From Rhodoferax potami (lineage in GTDB: Bacteria > Pseudomonadota > Gammaproteobacteria > Burkholderiales > Burkholderiaceae_C), in NCBI RefSeq assembly GCF_032193765.1, contig NZ_JAVBIJ010000001.1, positions 1,922,001 to 1,986,000 of the forward strand: a stretch of DNA of 64,000 nt. The letters are read 5' to 3'. Below the pieces are notes generated by a model. The model was not told where the DNA came from and ran no database searches. It was given only the letters and a program-made list of their open reading frames with translations. The translations under genes were made by a program, and so were the position numbers. This document shows positions 1 through 9,575 of this stretch, in pieces; the stretch's first letter is position 1; every line of letters starts with the position of its first letter.

Positions 1-243
1 GACTACGGCCAAAACCTCTCCAAAATCAAGACCAAGACCCCGGCCAAAGCGGTGGCCATGCCCGGGGCCACACTGGTGCGTGAGTTCGAAGGCAAAGAGT
101 TCAGGGTGGAGGTTTTGGCCGACGGCCGCTACGAGTACAACCAGAAGATCTACCGCAGCCTATCGGCGATCGCCAAGAACATCACCGGCACGCATTGGTC
201 CGGACCCGCATTTTTTGGCGTAAAAAATATGGTGGCCGTATGA
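1..243 (+). CDS. DUF2924 family protein, 3' part only
   Basis: The reading frame is open from base 1, so the gene starts upstream of the window and only its last 80 codons are seen. The readable part is a basic stretch (SKIKTKTPAK) followed by a small domain with LVREFEGKEFRVEV, YRSLSAIAKNITGTHWSGPAFF. That pattern matches the DUF2924 family as I know it, which usually sits directly before a large serine recombinase in proteobacterial mobile elements. The stop codon overlaps the recombinase start in an ATGA arrangement, which points to translational coupling. The biochemical role of DUF2924 is not known to me. Assignment is by motif resemblance and context. Confidence 0.75.
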   Translation, partial: DYGQNLSKIKTKTPAKAVAMPGATLVREFEGKEFRVEVLADGRYEYNQKIYRSLSAIAKNITGTHWSGPAFFGVKNMVAV

Positions 244-1583
244 CTGAAGTGACCATCAAACGCTGCGCTGTGTACTGCCGCGTGTCCTCTGATGAAGGCC
301 TGGACCAACAATTCAACTCCATCGATGCCCAGCGCGAAGCAGGCTTGGCCTTTGTGATGAGCCAGCGCACAGAAGGCTGGGTGCCCGTGCAGGACACCTA
401 CGAAGACCCCGGGTTCTCCGGCGGCAACATGGAACGCCCCGGCTTCAAACGCCTGATGACAGACATCAAGGCCGGAAAGGTTGACATGGTGGTGGTCTAC
501 AAGATCGACCGCCTCTCGCGCTCGCTGGCCGACTTTGCCCAGATGATGAAGGTCTTTGACCAGCACACGGTCAGCTTCAGCTCCGTCACCCAGCAGATCA
601 ATTCCTCGACCTCCAACGGTCGCCTGATGCTCAACATGCTGCTGTCTTTTGCTCAGTTCGAACGCGAAGTGACCGGCGAACGCATCCGAGACAAGATTGC
701 CGCCTCCAAACGCAAGGGGCTGTGGATGGGTGGCGTGGTGCCGCTGGGCTACCGTGTGGAAGATCGCCAGTTACTGATCCACCCGAAAGAATCGGAAACT
801 GTGAACTGGATCTTCGACACCTACGCCAGCACAGGATCGACCACGCAGATGGTCCAGCAAATGAAGGAGCAAAACCTCCTGACCAAAACGGGGCGGCATT
901 TTTGCAAGCAGTCGCTGTACAAGGTGCTGCAAAACCGCGTCTACCTGGGCATGCTCTCGCACAAGGGCAATTTCTACCCTGGTGCCCACAAGCCCCTGAT
1001 CGATCAGGACCAGTGGGACAAGGTGCAGAAAATGCTTGCGCGCAAACCCGAAGAGAAGACCCAGGCCACTTGGTCCTTGAAGGCCCGGACCCAGTTTCTG
1101 TTGCGCGGCTTGATCTACACCCCTGCAGGCGATCTGTATCTTCCGATGGCCTGTCAGAAGAAATCTGGCAAGGTCTACCGCTACTACGTGCACAACAAGA
1201 AAATGCACGAGGGCGCCAGCCAGAGCACCGTCGCCAACCAGCCTGCCGAGCCGGTGGAACAGGAGGTCACCCGGCAGGTACTCGATTTCCTGTGCTCGGG
1301 CACGATGCTCAATCAATACTGGCACCAGATCCAGCAGCTCAACCCCGGCATCCCCGAGGCCCAAGCTGTGAATTTGGTGCTTCAGCGCACAGCGGAAATC
1401 TGGGACAGCTACTTCGATGAGCTCAAAAGCCACATCATCCGCAGCTTGGTCGAACGAGTCACGCTGCACGATGACGACACGATCGAGGTCAGCTGGCGCA
1501 CCACTGACTGGCTGGCTCTGCTGGAGGCAATGAAGCCCGGGACAATCGGCGCAGAGATGCTGGAGATGGAGATGCCAGCATGA
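240..1583 (+). CDS. Large serine site-specific recombinase
   Basis: This is a 447-residue recombinase of the resolvase/invertase superfamily. The N-terminal catalytic domain shows the YCRVS motif with nucleophile Ser16, VVYKIDRLSRSLADF with the conserved arginines, and SFAQFEREVTGERIRDKI leading into the linker helix. A recombinase DNA-binding domain follows (GVVPLGYRV to about residue 280). The place where the zinc beta-ribbon normally begins is present (FLLRGLIY), but its CxxC cysteines are absent. ATG 240 was chosen over the in-frame GTG/ATG at 195 because it overlaps the preceding stop (ATGA) and puts the catalytic motif at the usual distance from the N-terminus. Such enzymes integrate or excise mobile DNA at att sites. 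Confidence 0.9.
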   Translation: MTEVTIKRCAVYCRVSSDEGLDQQFNSIDAQREAGLAFVMSQRTEGWVPVQDTYEDPGFSGGNMERPGFKRLMTDIKAGKVDMVVVYKIDRLSRSLADFAQMMKVFDQHTVSFSSVTQQINSSTSNGRLMLNMLLSFAQFEREVTGERIRDKIAASKRKGLWMGGVVPLGYRVEDRQLLIHPKESETVNWIFDTYASTGSTTQMVQQMKEQNLLTKTGRHFCKQSLYKVLQNRVYLGMLSHKGNFYPGAHKPLIDQDQWDKVQKMLARKPEEKTQATWSLKARTQFLLRGLIYTPAGDLYLPMACQKKSGKVYRYYVHNKKMHEGASQSTVANQPAEPVEQEVTRQVLDFLCSGTMLNQYWHQIQQLNPGIPEAQAVNLVLQRTAEIWDSYFDELKSHIIRSLVERVTLHDDDTIEVSWRTTDWLALLEAMKPGTIGAEMLEMEMPA

Positions 1584-2008
1584 GCGAGATGACAATCAGC
1601 AAGGAAGGCGAAGGTCTTAGGATCTCCACACGCAAGCCCTTCAAGCTCAAACGCCGCCCAGGCATCAAAACCCTGGTACTGGCCCAGGACGCGCCAGAAG
1701 GCCAACAGATGGGTGCGGTGTTAGCCAAGAGCACCCACGTCGCCTTGTTCCACGGGCTGGCCAGGGCCCATTACTGGCAGTGGCTGCTCGACACCGGAGA
1801 GGTCAAGAGCGGCTCTGAAATCGCCCAATTGGAGGGCCTAGATCCGAGCACGGTCAATGAGCTGCTGCGACTGACGCTGCTGGACCCTGCCCTGGTGATG
1901 GACATCCTTGGGGGAAAGCCACCTCATGAAGCCAACATGATGTGGTTCACCAGAAACGCACTACCGAACCTGTGGCATGAGCAATTCATGTCACAGCAAG
2001 CCGCCTGA
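1580..2008 (+). CDS. Recombinase-associated helix-turn-helix protein
   Basis: This 142-residue protein starts inside the recombinase stop (ATGA overlap), making it the third gene of the cassette. Residues about 55-115 read ARAHYWQWLLDTGEVKSGSE and then IAQLEGLDPSTVNELLRLTL. This is a predicted helix-turn-helix of the kind found in short proteins behind DUF2924/recombinase pairs. The N-terminus is basic (RKPFKLKRRPGIK). I infer a DNA-binding accessory or directionality role for the recombinase. No catalytic motif is visible. The gene ends in TGA and is followed by the region into which the IS21 element inserted. Confidence 0.7.
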   Translation: MSEMTISKEGEGLRISTRKPFKLKRRPGIKTLVLAQDAPEGQQMGAVLAKSTHVALFHGLARAHYWQWLLDTGEVKSGSEIAQLEGLDPSTVNELLRLTLLDPALVMDILGGKPPHEANMMWFTRNALPNLWHEQFMSQQAA

Positions 2009-2236
2009 AGGGATTCATAATGCTCCGTGCGACCTTCAGCCAATTTCGCGGCCATGGCTTGGTTTTACGAAAAGTGGCGTTTTGACAGGATGCAAGCGAT
2101 TCACTCTTCAGTCCCATTTCCGGTATGCAGCGGGAGCCGTCAGCGGCTCACATTTGCTGGTTAGCGATTCTTGGCAGAAGCTGTCGAACAGGATTGGCGC
2201 CCTAAGCTGTCGTTCTATGACCCTTTCGGAAGATGT
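2009..2236. other. Non-coding stretch between recombinase cassette and IS21 element
   Basis: I see no convincing gene here. A short hairpin (GAGCCG-TCAG-CGGCTC) lies near 2130-2146. Together with 4375-4508 this is the original target DNA of the IS21 insertion. Confidence 0.5.
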
Positions 2237-2304
2237 TGTCAAACGCAGTTTCGATTTGATACAGCTGTCGAACGCAAACGCGGCGTGGATTTGATACACC
2301 GTTG
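2237..2304. repeat. IS21 left terminal inverted repeat region
   Basis: This end contains TGTCAAACGCAGTTTCGATT, then TTGATACAG, AACGCAAACGCGGCG and TTGATACACC. The internal TTGATACA motif occurs twice, which fits the multiple transposase-binding repeats typical of IS21 ends. Confidence 0.8.
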
Positions 2305-2379
2305 TGTGGGGCGATTGTCTGTTTTGTCTTTGCTTGTCTTTCAAGCAGTCAGTGGCTCGCCACTGACTGCTTGGCGCCC

Positions 2380-4289
<1,910 letters not shown>

Positions 4290-4319
4290 CCATGGTTCGG
4301 ATGGCTTGGCACGTTAGTC

Positions 4320-4374
4320 GAGGTGTATCAATTCCTCACCGCGTTTGCGTGTCATTTTCATACTGCGCGTGACA
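4320..4374. repeat. IS21 right terminal inverted repeat region
   Basis: Read on the minus strand this end gives TGTCACGCGCAGTATG, then ACACGCAAACGCGGTGAGG and TTGATACACC. It mirrors the other end of the element with a few mismatches. Confidence 0.8.
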
Positions 4375-4508
4375 ATGTTGTCGCACCTGAAGATTCATAC
4401 CTCCTAAGCCTAGGAAAGTCGCTGCGCGAGTTGACTGCGGTATCCACTTGCCTTAACGTAGGGCGGCCAAACTCGGAGAGCATTTCTTCAAGCTAAAGGA
4501 GGACAGAT

Positions 4509-4640
4509 ATGCCAATCAAGCCTGGGCCCAAACCAATTGCCAAATCAACGGGCAAACCTGATAAGCGTCGACGTGACAACAAGGAAACGCCAAAGAATAC
4601 GCCTGACCTCAAGCCTCACAAGCATAAAAAGGGCGATTAA
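4509..4640 (+). CDS. 43-residue basic mini-protein, unrecognised
   Basis: A short frame begins MPIKPGPKPIAKSTGKPDKR and ends KPHKHKKGD. About a third of its residues are Lys, Arg or His, and it is rich in Pro. The support is a strong Shine-Dalgarno sequence (AAAGGAGG) about eight bases before the ATG and a clean TAA stop. It lies alone between the IS21 element and the large unknown gene on the other strand. The composition suggests a nucleic-acid-binding or disordered peptide, but no family is recognised. The 226 bases after it (4641-4866) hold nothing I can support. Confidence 0.5.
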   Translation: MPIKPGPKPIAKSTGKPDKRRRDNKETPKNTPDLKPHKHKKGD

Positions 4641-4866
4641 CGGTAGTGGGGTGCGCCTGCGTCAGTACCCATCGTGAGCGACGGCAACCAGCCTGCAGTT
4701 GCCATTGCCAAACCGGCCGACCGGAGTGCAGCGATTGCTGTCAGTTGCTGCCACGCCTTCAGATCACTGTCTCATCCAGGAAGCGGTCATCGCGGCGTCT
4801 CGCCACAAGCTAAAGTCCGCCCCGCTTACACAAAATTCGGAAACGACCAACACTCGCACAGTGCAT

Positions 4867-7371
4867 TCAAAGGAAGCTCGACGGCTCATCGCTCCAATCC
4901 GAAAGCAGAAATTCGGCGTTGATGCCCGCCGGGAGCAAGGCGCGAAGCTCCGTAACTTTCGCCTCCATGGCCGCGGGCTGTCCCATTACAGCAGCCAGAA
5001 CGGCTAAGTCGGCGCCCAATTCTTGGGCTACCGCAGCTAAGTCCGTGATATCCGATTTAGTGATCAGTTCAGAGCGAGCCTTGACCTCACCGATCACAAG
5101 TCGTCCATCCATGATGCAAAGTAGGTCGACCTCACGGTCGATTCGCTGGGCCTGATTCTCTGGGTAATCCCGATAGAGTGCCGTCTGCGGGGCAAACATG
5201 AAAGAGTGCTTGGCCTGTTGTCTCAGGGCGCTGATCGCCCACGCAACTGAGATCGTGTCGTGTTCGCGAAGGCAGGTGGCGAAGAATTCGTTCATCCGAA
5301 AGTCGAGCGCGACATCAATGGGAAGTTGATGCTCTCGACCACATACATCGCAAGACATCACGTCTTTCAACGCTTCGACCCCGACCCAGTTTCTATGCCG
5401 ACACTCCCTACAACTCCATTCGTGGCCGCGATACATCACACCGCGTTCAAAGAAGAAGCTCAAGGACCTCTTGAGGTCATCCTCGCGCTCACCCAGGATC
5501 TCGTCCTGGCGTTGTTTCAGATTAGGGTCCTTCTCGATCGCGGCGGTAAGCTCTTCGGTCCAGTCGTTCAGGAGATGCGAGTAGCGCGTTCGAAGTCGAG
5601 GAACTTTCAGTCTGCTTGCCTTCTGTACGATTCGCTGCGCTAGTTTCTGCCATCCAGCGTCGTCTTCGATGACAAGCCTTCCGTCGGCCGCGTGCATGCG
5701 CTGTTGAATGTCTCTAATGACCTCGTCATGCTGGCTTTGCGCAGGCGCGGCCATTTTTCCGAACTGCGCACGCCAGAAGTGCGTCTCCATTGTGTGCTCG
5801 ATGTCGCTCAGTGAACCAAACATCCCAATCAACCCTTGAAGGTAGCTGCCTTTGTCGGATGGCTTGGTGTAGCGGTAGAGTGCCGCCTTGGCGTGTAAGC
5901 CGCGCAGGTCGCCATAGTCAAAGCGTGAGTTCTCAGTGATGAGGCTCTGGAAGACATTGCTGTCGTCGGGTTGCTTTATTTCGACCGTCCGAGTCTCAAT
6001 ATTGACCGGCACCGCCAGTCCACCGCCTGCTCGAATGCGAGCGCCGTTCTCGCCGGAGAAGTGGCGCACCAATTGCCGCCGCTTGGGCAGCGCCCAGGCT
6101 TCGCGTACGTTGCTGAAGCGGCCTATGTCGTGCAACCGGTCGACGGACAAGTCGATGTACCAAGCCCCTTGGGTGAAGATCGGGTGCAGGCCCGCACAAT
6201 ACGCGAGCTGCAAAGGTTGGGGAACACTGACTGCCACTTTGGGACCGGCAATTGCAGTCTCTACAGTAGGCGTGCCATCGGTCATGCTAGGCAAGGCACG
6301 CCAGACCCGCGCAGCGTCGGGCGGGCAACAGTCGTCGATCGAGGCAATAGGATCAAAGGTAACGATCGCGCGTGACGATTCTTGCAGGCGCTTAACAAAT
6401 CCCTCAAGGGTTGCCGCGTCGAGCGAACGGGAACGTACGAACACCCGCGCTGGGCCGTTGCTGCTCCCCAACCAATTACCGGTCTTTAGAAACGCGCCGA
6501 TCTTGTCGACCTTTTCGACGCTGACGACTGCTTCGGCTGGAATGCGAAGAGTTTTGTAGCGCTGACTGCGTGCGTCATCGAAGAGCAGACCCGCATTCCA
6601 GCACGCAATGCGGTCTTCGAGCGTATCTCCAACAACGAGGCAGAAGCCATCCGTCCAGCGGTGTTCTGGTCTGTGCGGTTGGCCACGAAGATTCGAGAGT
6701 TGACCGAGCGTCGCTATGCCGCCACGATTCCCAAGATTCTCCAGAACTGTATAGGAATCGTGCACCTCATCCCCCTCCAGGGGGCGAAAGTGCCAGCGGT
6801 TGTCCGGCGGGTTTTCAGGGGTCAACATCATGCCGCGCACACCGATCTGCTGATGCAGCGGGAAGGGGTTCACGCTGCCAAAAAGGGTTCCGAAGTTGTC
6901 CTTGATGAGGCCATCGTCATTCCAGGCTGGGTAGCGATCCAGAATGTGAGATGGCGCCGCGCTATGGAGACCAGATACGGTTTTAAGGAACGGCAGCCAC
7001 GATAGTGATGTGAGGCCAGATAGCCGTTCGAGATCCACCCGTGGATGTTGCTCAGGCGTGGCACGGTCTCGTTTCCGTTCGAGCAGCGTTGTATCGGCTA
7101 GAAGTGCCATCAATCCTGGCACCAAGGCGGCGTTATCGTACGTCAGGAGCAGCACAAAGTCCGGATCAAGCAGGCGAAGCCATGTCTGAAATGGCTCGGA
7201 TATGGCTCCGTTCACCAATGGCACGACAAGCGACTGACGTCCGCCATCGCGGCCAAAACAGTCGGCGAATATCGCATCGAGCCAGCCATGCGCATCGACA
7301 CCGTCCTCCAACACGTAGGCGATACGGAGGGCTCTGGGTGTTGCCCTGACCTTTGGGTCTGGCTTGTTCAT
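4867..7371 (-). CDS. Large unrecognised protein with zinc knuckle and PD-(D/E)XK-like nuclease end
   Basis: I do not recognise this protein as a named family. Three starts are possible: TTG 7455, ATG 7428 and ATG 7371. I take 7371 (834 residues) because MNKPDPK leads straight into the first folded segment, although no start has a good Shine-Dalgarno. Near the C-terminus lies a CREC..CDVC pair (CxxC-x16-CxxC, residues about 654-677), a likely zinc ribbon. About 70 residues later EVDLLCIMDGRLVIGEVKAR supplies D749, E762 and K764, the spacing of a PD-(D/E)XK nuclease core, followed by an alpha/beta stretch. The N-terminal part (RIAYVLEDGVDAHGWLDAIF; PDFVLLLTYDN) looks Rossmann-like, and the middle is uncharacterised. 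It lies alone between the IS21 element and ssrA. A DNA-targeting or defence role is inference only. Confidence 0.75.
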   Translation of the reverse strand: MNKPDPKVRATPRALRIAYVLEDGVDAHGWLDAIFADCFGRDGGRQSLVVPLVNGAISEPFQTWLRLLDPDFVLLLTYDNAALVPGLMALLADTTLLERKRDRATPEQHPRVDLERLSGLTSLSWLPFLKTVSGLHSAAPSHILDRYPAWNDDGLIKDNFGTLFGSVNPFPLHQQIGVRGMMLTPENPPDNRWHFRPLEGDEVHDSYTVLENLGNRGGIATLGQLSNLRGQPHRPEHRWTDGFCLVVGDTLEDRIACWNAGLLFDDARSQRYKTLRIPAEAVVSVEKVDKIGAFLKTGNWLGSSNGPARVFVRSRSLDAATLEGFVKRLQESSRAIVTFDPIASIDDCCPPDAARVWRALPSMTDGTPTVETAIAGPKVAVSVPQPLQLAYCAGLHPIFTQGAWYIDLSVDRLHDIGRFSNVREAWALPKRRQLVRHFSGENGARIRAGGGLAVPVNIETRTVEIKQPDDSNVFQSLITENSRFDYGDLRGLHAKAALYRYTKPSDKGSYLQGLIGMFGSLSDIEHTMETHFWRAQFGKMAAPAQSQHDEVIRDIQQRMHAADGRLVIEDDAGWQKLAQRIVQKASRLKVPRLRTRYSHLLNDWTEELTAAIEKDPNLKQRQDEILGEREDDLKRSLSFFFERGVMYRGHEWSCRECRHRNWVGVEALKDVMSCDVCGREHQLPIDVALDFRMNEFFATCLREHDTISVAWAISALRQQAKHSFMFAPQTALYRDYPENQAQRIDREVDLLCIMDGRLVIGEVKARSELITKSDITDLAAVAQELGADLAVLAAVMGQPAAMEAKVTELRALLPAGINAEFLLSDWSDEPSSFL

Positions 7372-7726
7372 GGCATATCTTACAAGCTGGCCAGCCGCTC
7401 GATGACTGTTGCCGGTAGCAGCAGACATTGGTGCTTCGAAACCAACTGACAGCAATCAGCCTGAGATCGACATTTATCCGGTTCAACTCCCCTATGCTTG
7501 GCCACTGACATGGTCCAACCCAATCGCTGGAACCCGCATGAATACTGTGTCCAGCTTATGGACACGTCCACAAGGCAACAGAGAAAAAAGAGAGAAATTC
7601 GGACTCTGAGGCCAAAAACTAGAGAAATGTGCCCCGCCGCGTCCACAAGGCAAAACGCGGAAGCCCGCTGATACAGGGCTTTCCGGGCATGAAAAGGGGG
7701 ACAGAGAAAATCTGTCCCCCCGCATA
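7372..7726. other. Gene-free boundary between accessory region and ssrA
   Basis: No gene is supported here. The stretch holds two copies of CGTCCACAAGGCAA (7565 and 7640), which match bases inside ssrA. It also has a small hairpin AAGCCC..GGGCTT near 7661-7680 and the ssrA terminator hairpin at 7696-7720. Confidence 0.6.
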
Positions 7727-7763
7727 TGGTGGAGCTGGGGGGATTTGAACCCCCGTCCACAAG
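7565..7763. repeat. Three short direct repeats, the last inside ssrA
   Basis: CGTCCACAAG occurs at 7565-7574, 7640-7649 and 7754-7763. The first two extend to CGTCCACAAGGCAA. The third lies in the tRNA-like part of ssrA, next to the T-arm, where integrases commonly recombine. They may be remnants of attachment sites left by successive integrations, though the motif is short enough to arise by chance. Confidence 0.4.
7690..7720 (-). terminator. Probable ssrA terminator
   Basis: A perfect 10-bp stem (GGGGGACAGA / TCTGTCCCCC) encloses a 5-base loop. On the minus strand it is followed by CTTTT, seven bases after the CCA end of tmRNA. Confidence 0.7.
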
Positions 7764-8103
7764 CCTTCTTCGAACAGTTCTACATGTGTAGCCATCTGAT
7801 TTGAATCTCGCACCTTACATCGCGCAGTGGCACGCTATGCAAGACGCCAGTAACCTATTGTCTCGACCTGCCCTAAGTCACCCAAGGCAAGTCCAGCCGA
7901 ATGAAATTAGCCCACAGCCTGGACAGCTTGCGCCACCCTTGCCCAGCCTATCGGCTTGCTGTTGTGAGCCTCACGCGCAATTAAGCGGCGAGTGCGAAAC
8001 GTTCGTCGTTTGCAGTTAGTTTGTTTGAATCTGTTTTACGAGCGCATTCAGCTCGACATGCCCTGCTGCGCGTCCGAACCCGTGTCGAAACCAGTGCAGC
8101 CCC
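7727..8103 (-). ncRNA. ssrA: Transfer-messenger RNA (tmRNA)
   Basis: This RNA rescues stalled ribosomes with SmpB. The minus strand opens GGGGCTG and ends CAGCTCC-A-CCA, giving a 7-bp acceptor stem with one G-U pair and an encoded CCA. The tRNA-like T-arm (GGGGGTTCAAATCCCCC) and the 5' GGTTTCGACA segment are present. The tag frame lies at 7981-8013 and reads ANDERFALAA then TAA, preceded by the resume region AACTGCAAACGAC. This tag is typical of betaproteobacteria. The 377-nt length is normal for a one-piece tmRNA. Its 3' end borders the accessory region. Confidence 0.97.
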
Positions 8104-8112
8104 TCGGGTCCT

Positions 8113-8139
8113 ATTTTAGGCGGTTGTGAGAGATTGCAA
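8113..8139 (-). promoter_or_regulatory. Candidate ssrA promoter
   Basis: On the minus strand TTGCAA (8139-8134) and TAAAAT (8118-8113) are spaced by 15 bases, with the mature tmRNA start nine bases further on. The -10 box overlaps the gph stop codon. The spacing is slightly short, so this is a candidate only. Confidence 0.45.
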
Positions 8140-8796
8140 GAGCTCTAAGGGTGATTTAATTTCGATGTCCGCGCCCCATTTGCCCGTGTCGGCCTGAGCT
8201 CCCAAATAGCCATAACATGCAGCAACAGAGAACATGCCAGCCGCGCGAGCGGCTTGGATGTCGCGCTCATCATCGCCTACATAAATGCAATCAGCAGGAG
8301 TCAGCCCAAGGCGCCGGGCAGCTTCTAGCAAAGGCTCAGGGTGCGGTTTGGCATGCGGCGTGGTGTCCCCACTGATCACTACCGAAGCCTCGGAGAACAA
8401 AGGCAGCTGGGCGACCAGTGGCTCGGTAAACCGCTTGGACTTGTTGGTCACCACACCCCACAAGCACCCGGCAGCACTGATTTGCTCAAGCAATGCCTGA
8501 ACCTCGGCGAACACATAGGTGCGCGCAGTCATGCTTTTCTCATAGTTCTGGAAAAACTCCTCACGCATTTCCGCAAAATCAGGCGCATCCGGCGTCATGC
8601 CAAATGCAACTTGCAGCATGCCACGGGCACCGGCACCGGCCATGGGGCGATAGGCCTCATCGGGCAGAGATGAGAGGCCACGATCCATGCGCATCTTGTC
8701 TGCTGCGGCACCCAAATCCGGAGCGCTGTCAATAAGCGTCCCATCCAAGTCAAAAAGAACTGCCTTGATGTTGCCGCGCGATGTACGCAAGGTCAT
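8116..8796 (-). CDS. gph: Phosphoglycolate phosphatase (HAD family)
   Basis: This 226-residue HAD hydrolase removes 2-phosphoglycolate, formed from damaged DNA ends or by Rubisco oxygenation. Motif I is AVLFDLDGTLIDSAPDL with the nucleophile and acid/base aspartates. Motif II is in WGVVTNKSK, motif III includes KPHPEPLLEAARRLG, and motif IV is YVGDDERDIQAARAAG. The position directly after ubiG with an ATGA overlap is the usual betaproteobacterial arrangement and supports gph rather than another HAD phosphatase. No unusual features. Confidence 0.93.
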   Translation of the reverse strand: MTLRTSRGNIKAVLFDLDGTLIDSAPDLGAAADKMRMDRGLSSLPDEAYRPMAGAGARGMLQVAFGMTPDAPDFAEMREEFFQNYEKSMTARTYVFAEVQALLEQISAAGCLWGVVTNKSKRFTEPLVAQLPLFSEASVVISGDTTPHAKPHPEPLLEAARRLGLTPADCIYVGDDERDIQAARAAGMFSVAACYGYLGAQADTGKWGADIEIKSPLELLQSLTTA

Positions 8797-9506
8797 TCGA
8801 AAGGCCTTTGGGTAGCGAACAAATAGTTGACCTGCGTACTGTTGTTAAGTGAATATTTACCGGTGATGGGGTTATACCCAAGACCCTTGGTGGCTTTTAG
8901 GTCCAAACCGGCTGCCCGACAAAAGTGCGCCAGCTCGCTAGGACGAATCATTTTGGCGTACTCGTGGGTTCCTTTTGGCAGAAGCTTAAGTACATACTCA
9001 GCCCCCACAATCGCCTGAATGAACGACATAGGGTTGCGGTTCAAGGTCGAGAAAAATACCCACCCACCCGGTTTGACCATCTGTGCGCACGACATCACTA
9101 CCGAGGCCGGGTCAGGCACGTGCTCCAACATTTCCATACAGGTCACAACATCAAATGCCGCAGGAGCCTCCATGGCGAGCGTTTCTGCGCTGACCTCGCG
9201 GTAAGTCACCCCGGTAGTTTCAGCCTCCATCGCATGGAGCTGAGCGACACGCAGGGCTTTGGTCGACAGGTCGATGCCCAACACTTCAGCACCTTGACGT
9301 GCAGCAGCATCAGCCAATATTCCACCGCCACAACCAATGTCTACCAGGCGCTTGTTCGCCAAGGGCACAAAACTCCGGATCCACCCCAAACGCAGGGGAT
9401 TGATTTGATGGAGCGGCTTGAACTCGCTCTCCAAATCCCACCATCGATGGGCAAGCTCGGAGAATTTAGCCAGTTCGGCGGGGTCGGCGTTGATAGTGGA
9501 TGTCAT
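8793..9506 (-). CDS. ubiG: Ubiquinone biosynthesis O-methyltransferase
   Basis: This SAM-dependent methyltransferase carries out both O-methylation steps of ubiquinone synthesis. The SAM-binding motif is LVDIGCGGGILADAAARQGA, followed by GIDLSTKAL and DVVTCMEMLEHVPDP. The UbiG signature WWDLESEFKPLHQINPLRL lies near the N-terminus, and the membrane-interacting KLLPKGTHEYAKMIRPSEL segment is present. ATG 9506 (237 residues) was chosen over an upstream TTG at 9527 because the usual MTSTINADPAELAKF N-terminus starts there and the TTG falls inside the ompA terminator. It is translationally coupled to gph. Confidence 0.95.
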   Translation of the reverse strand: MTSTINADPAELAKFSELAHRWWDLESEFKPLHQINPLRLGWIRSFVPLANKRLVDIGCGGGILADAAARQGAEVLGIDLSTKALRVAQLHAMEAETTGVTYREVSAETLAMEAPAAFDVVTCMEMLEHVPDPASVVMSCAQMVKPGGWVFFSTLNRNPMSFIQAIVGAEYVLKLLPKGTHEYAKMIRPSELAHFCRAAGLDLKATKGLGYNPITGKYSLNNSTQVNYLFATQRPFE

Positions 9507-9526
9507 GGCGTGATTATGTAGGGGCA

Positions 9527-9556
9527 AGAAAAAACCCGCCGGAGCGGGTTTTTTCT
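9527..9556 (-). terminator. Rho-independent terminator of the OmpA gene
   Basis: AGAAAAAACCCGC / GCGGGTTTTTTCT form a perfect 13-bp stem with a 4-base loop and a T-run on each strand. It lies 20 bases after the OmpA stop. Confidence 0.9.
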
Positions 9557-9575
9557 AATCATTCAGAAGAACTGA

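Noticed and set aside
1977..2294. 105-codon frame crossing the left end of the IS21 element
   Set aside because: It overlaps the preceding gene's stop and runs across the IS boundary, so it is not an ancestral gene, and its residues look random.
7727..7760. Separate tRNA gene suggested by the T-arm and CCA
   Set aside because: This is the 3' half of the tRNA-like domain of tmRNA; the 5' half lies at 8097-8103 and pairs with it.
7380..7813. Several short frames antisense to or overlapping ssrA
   Set aside because: They run through the structured tmRNA gene and its terminator and lack ribosome-binding sites.
8997..9027. Short frames opposite ubiG
   Set aside because: They are shadows of ubiG, with no independent signals.
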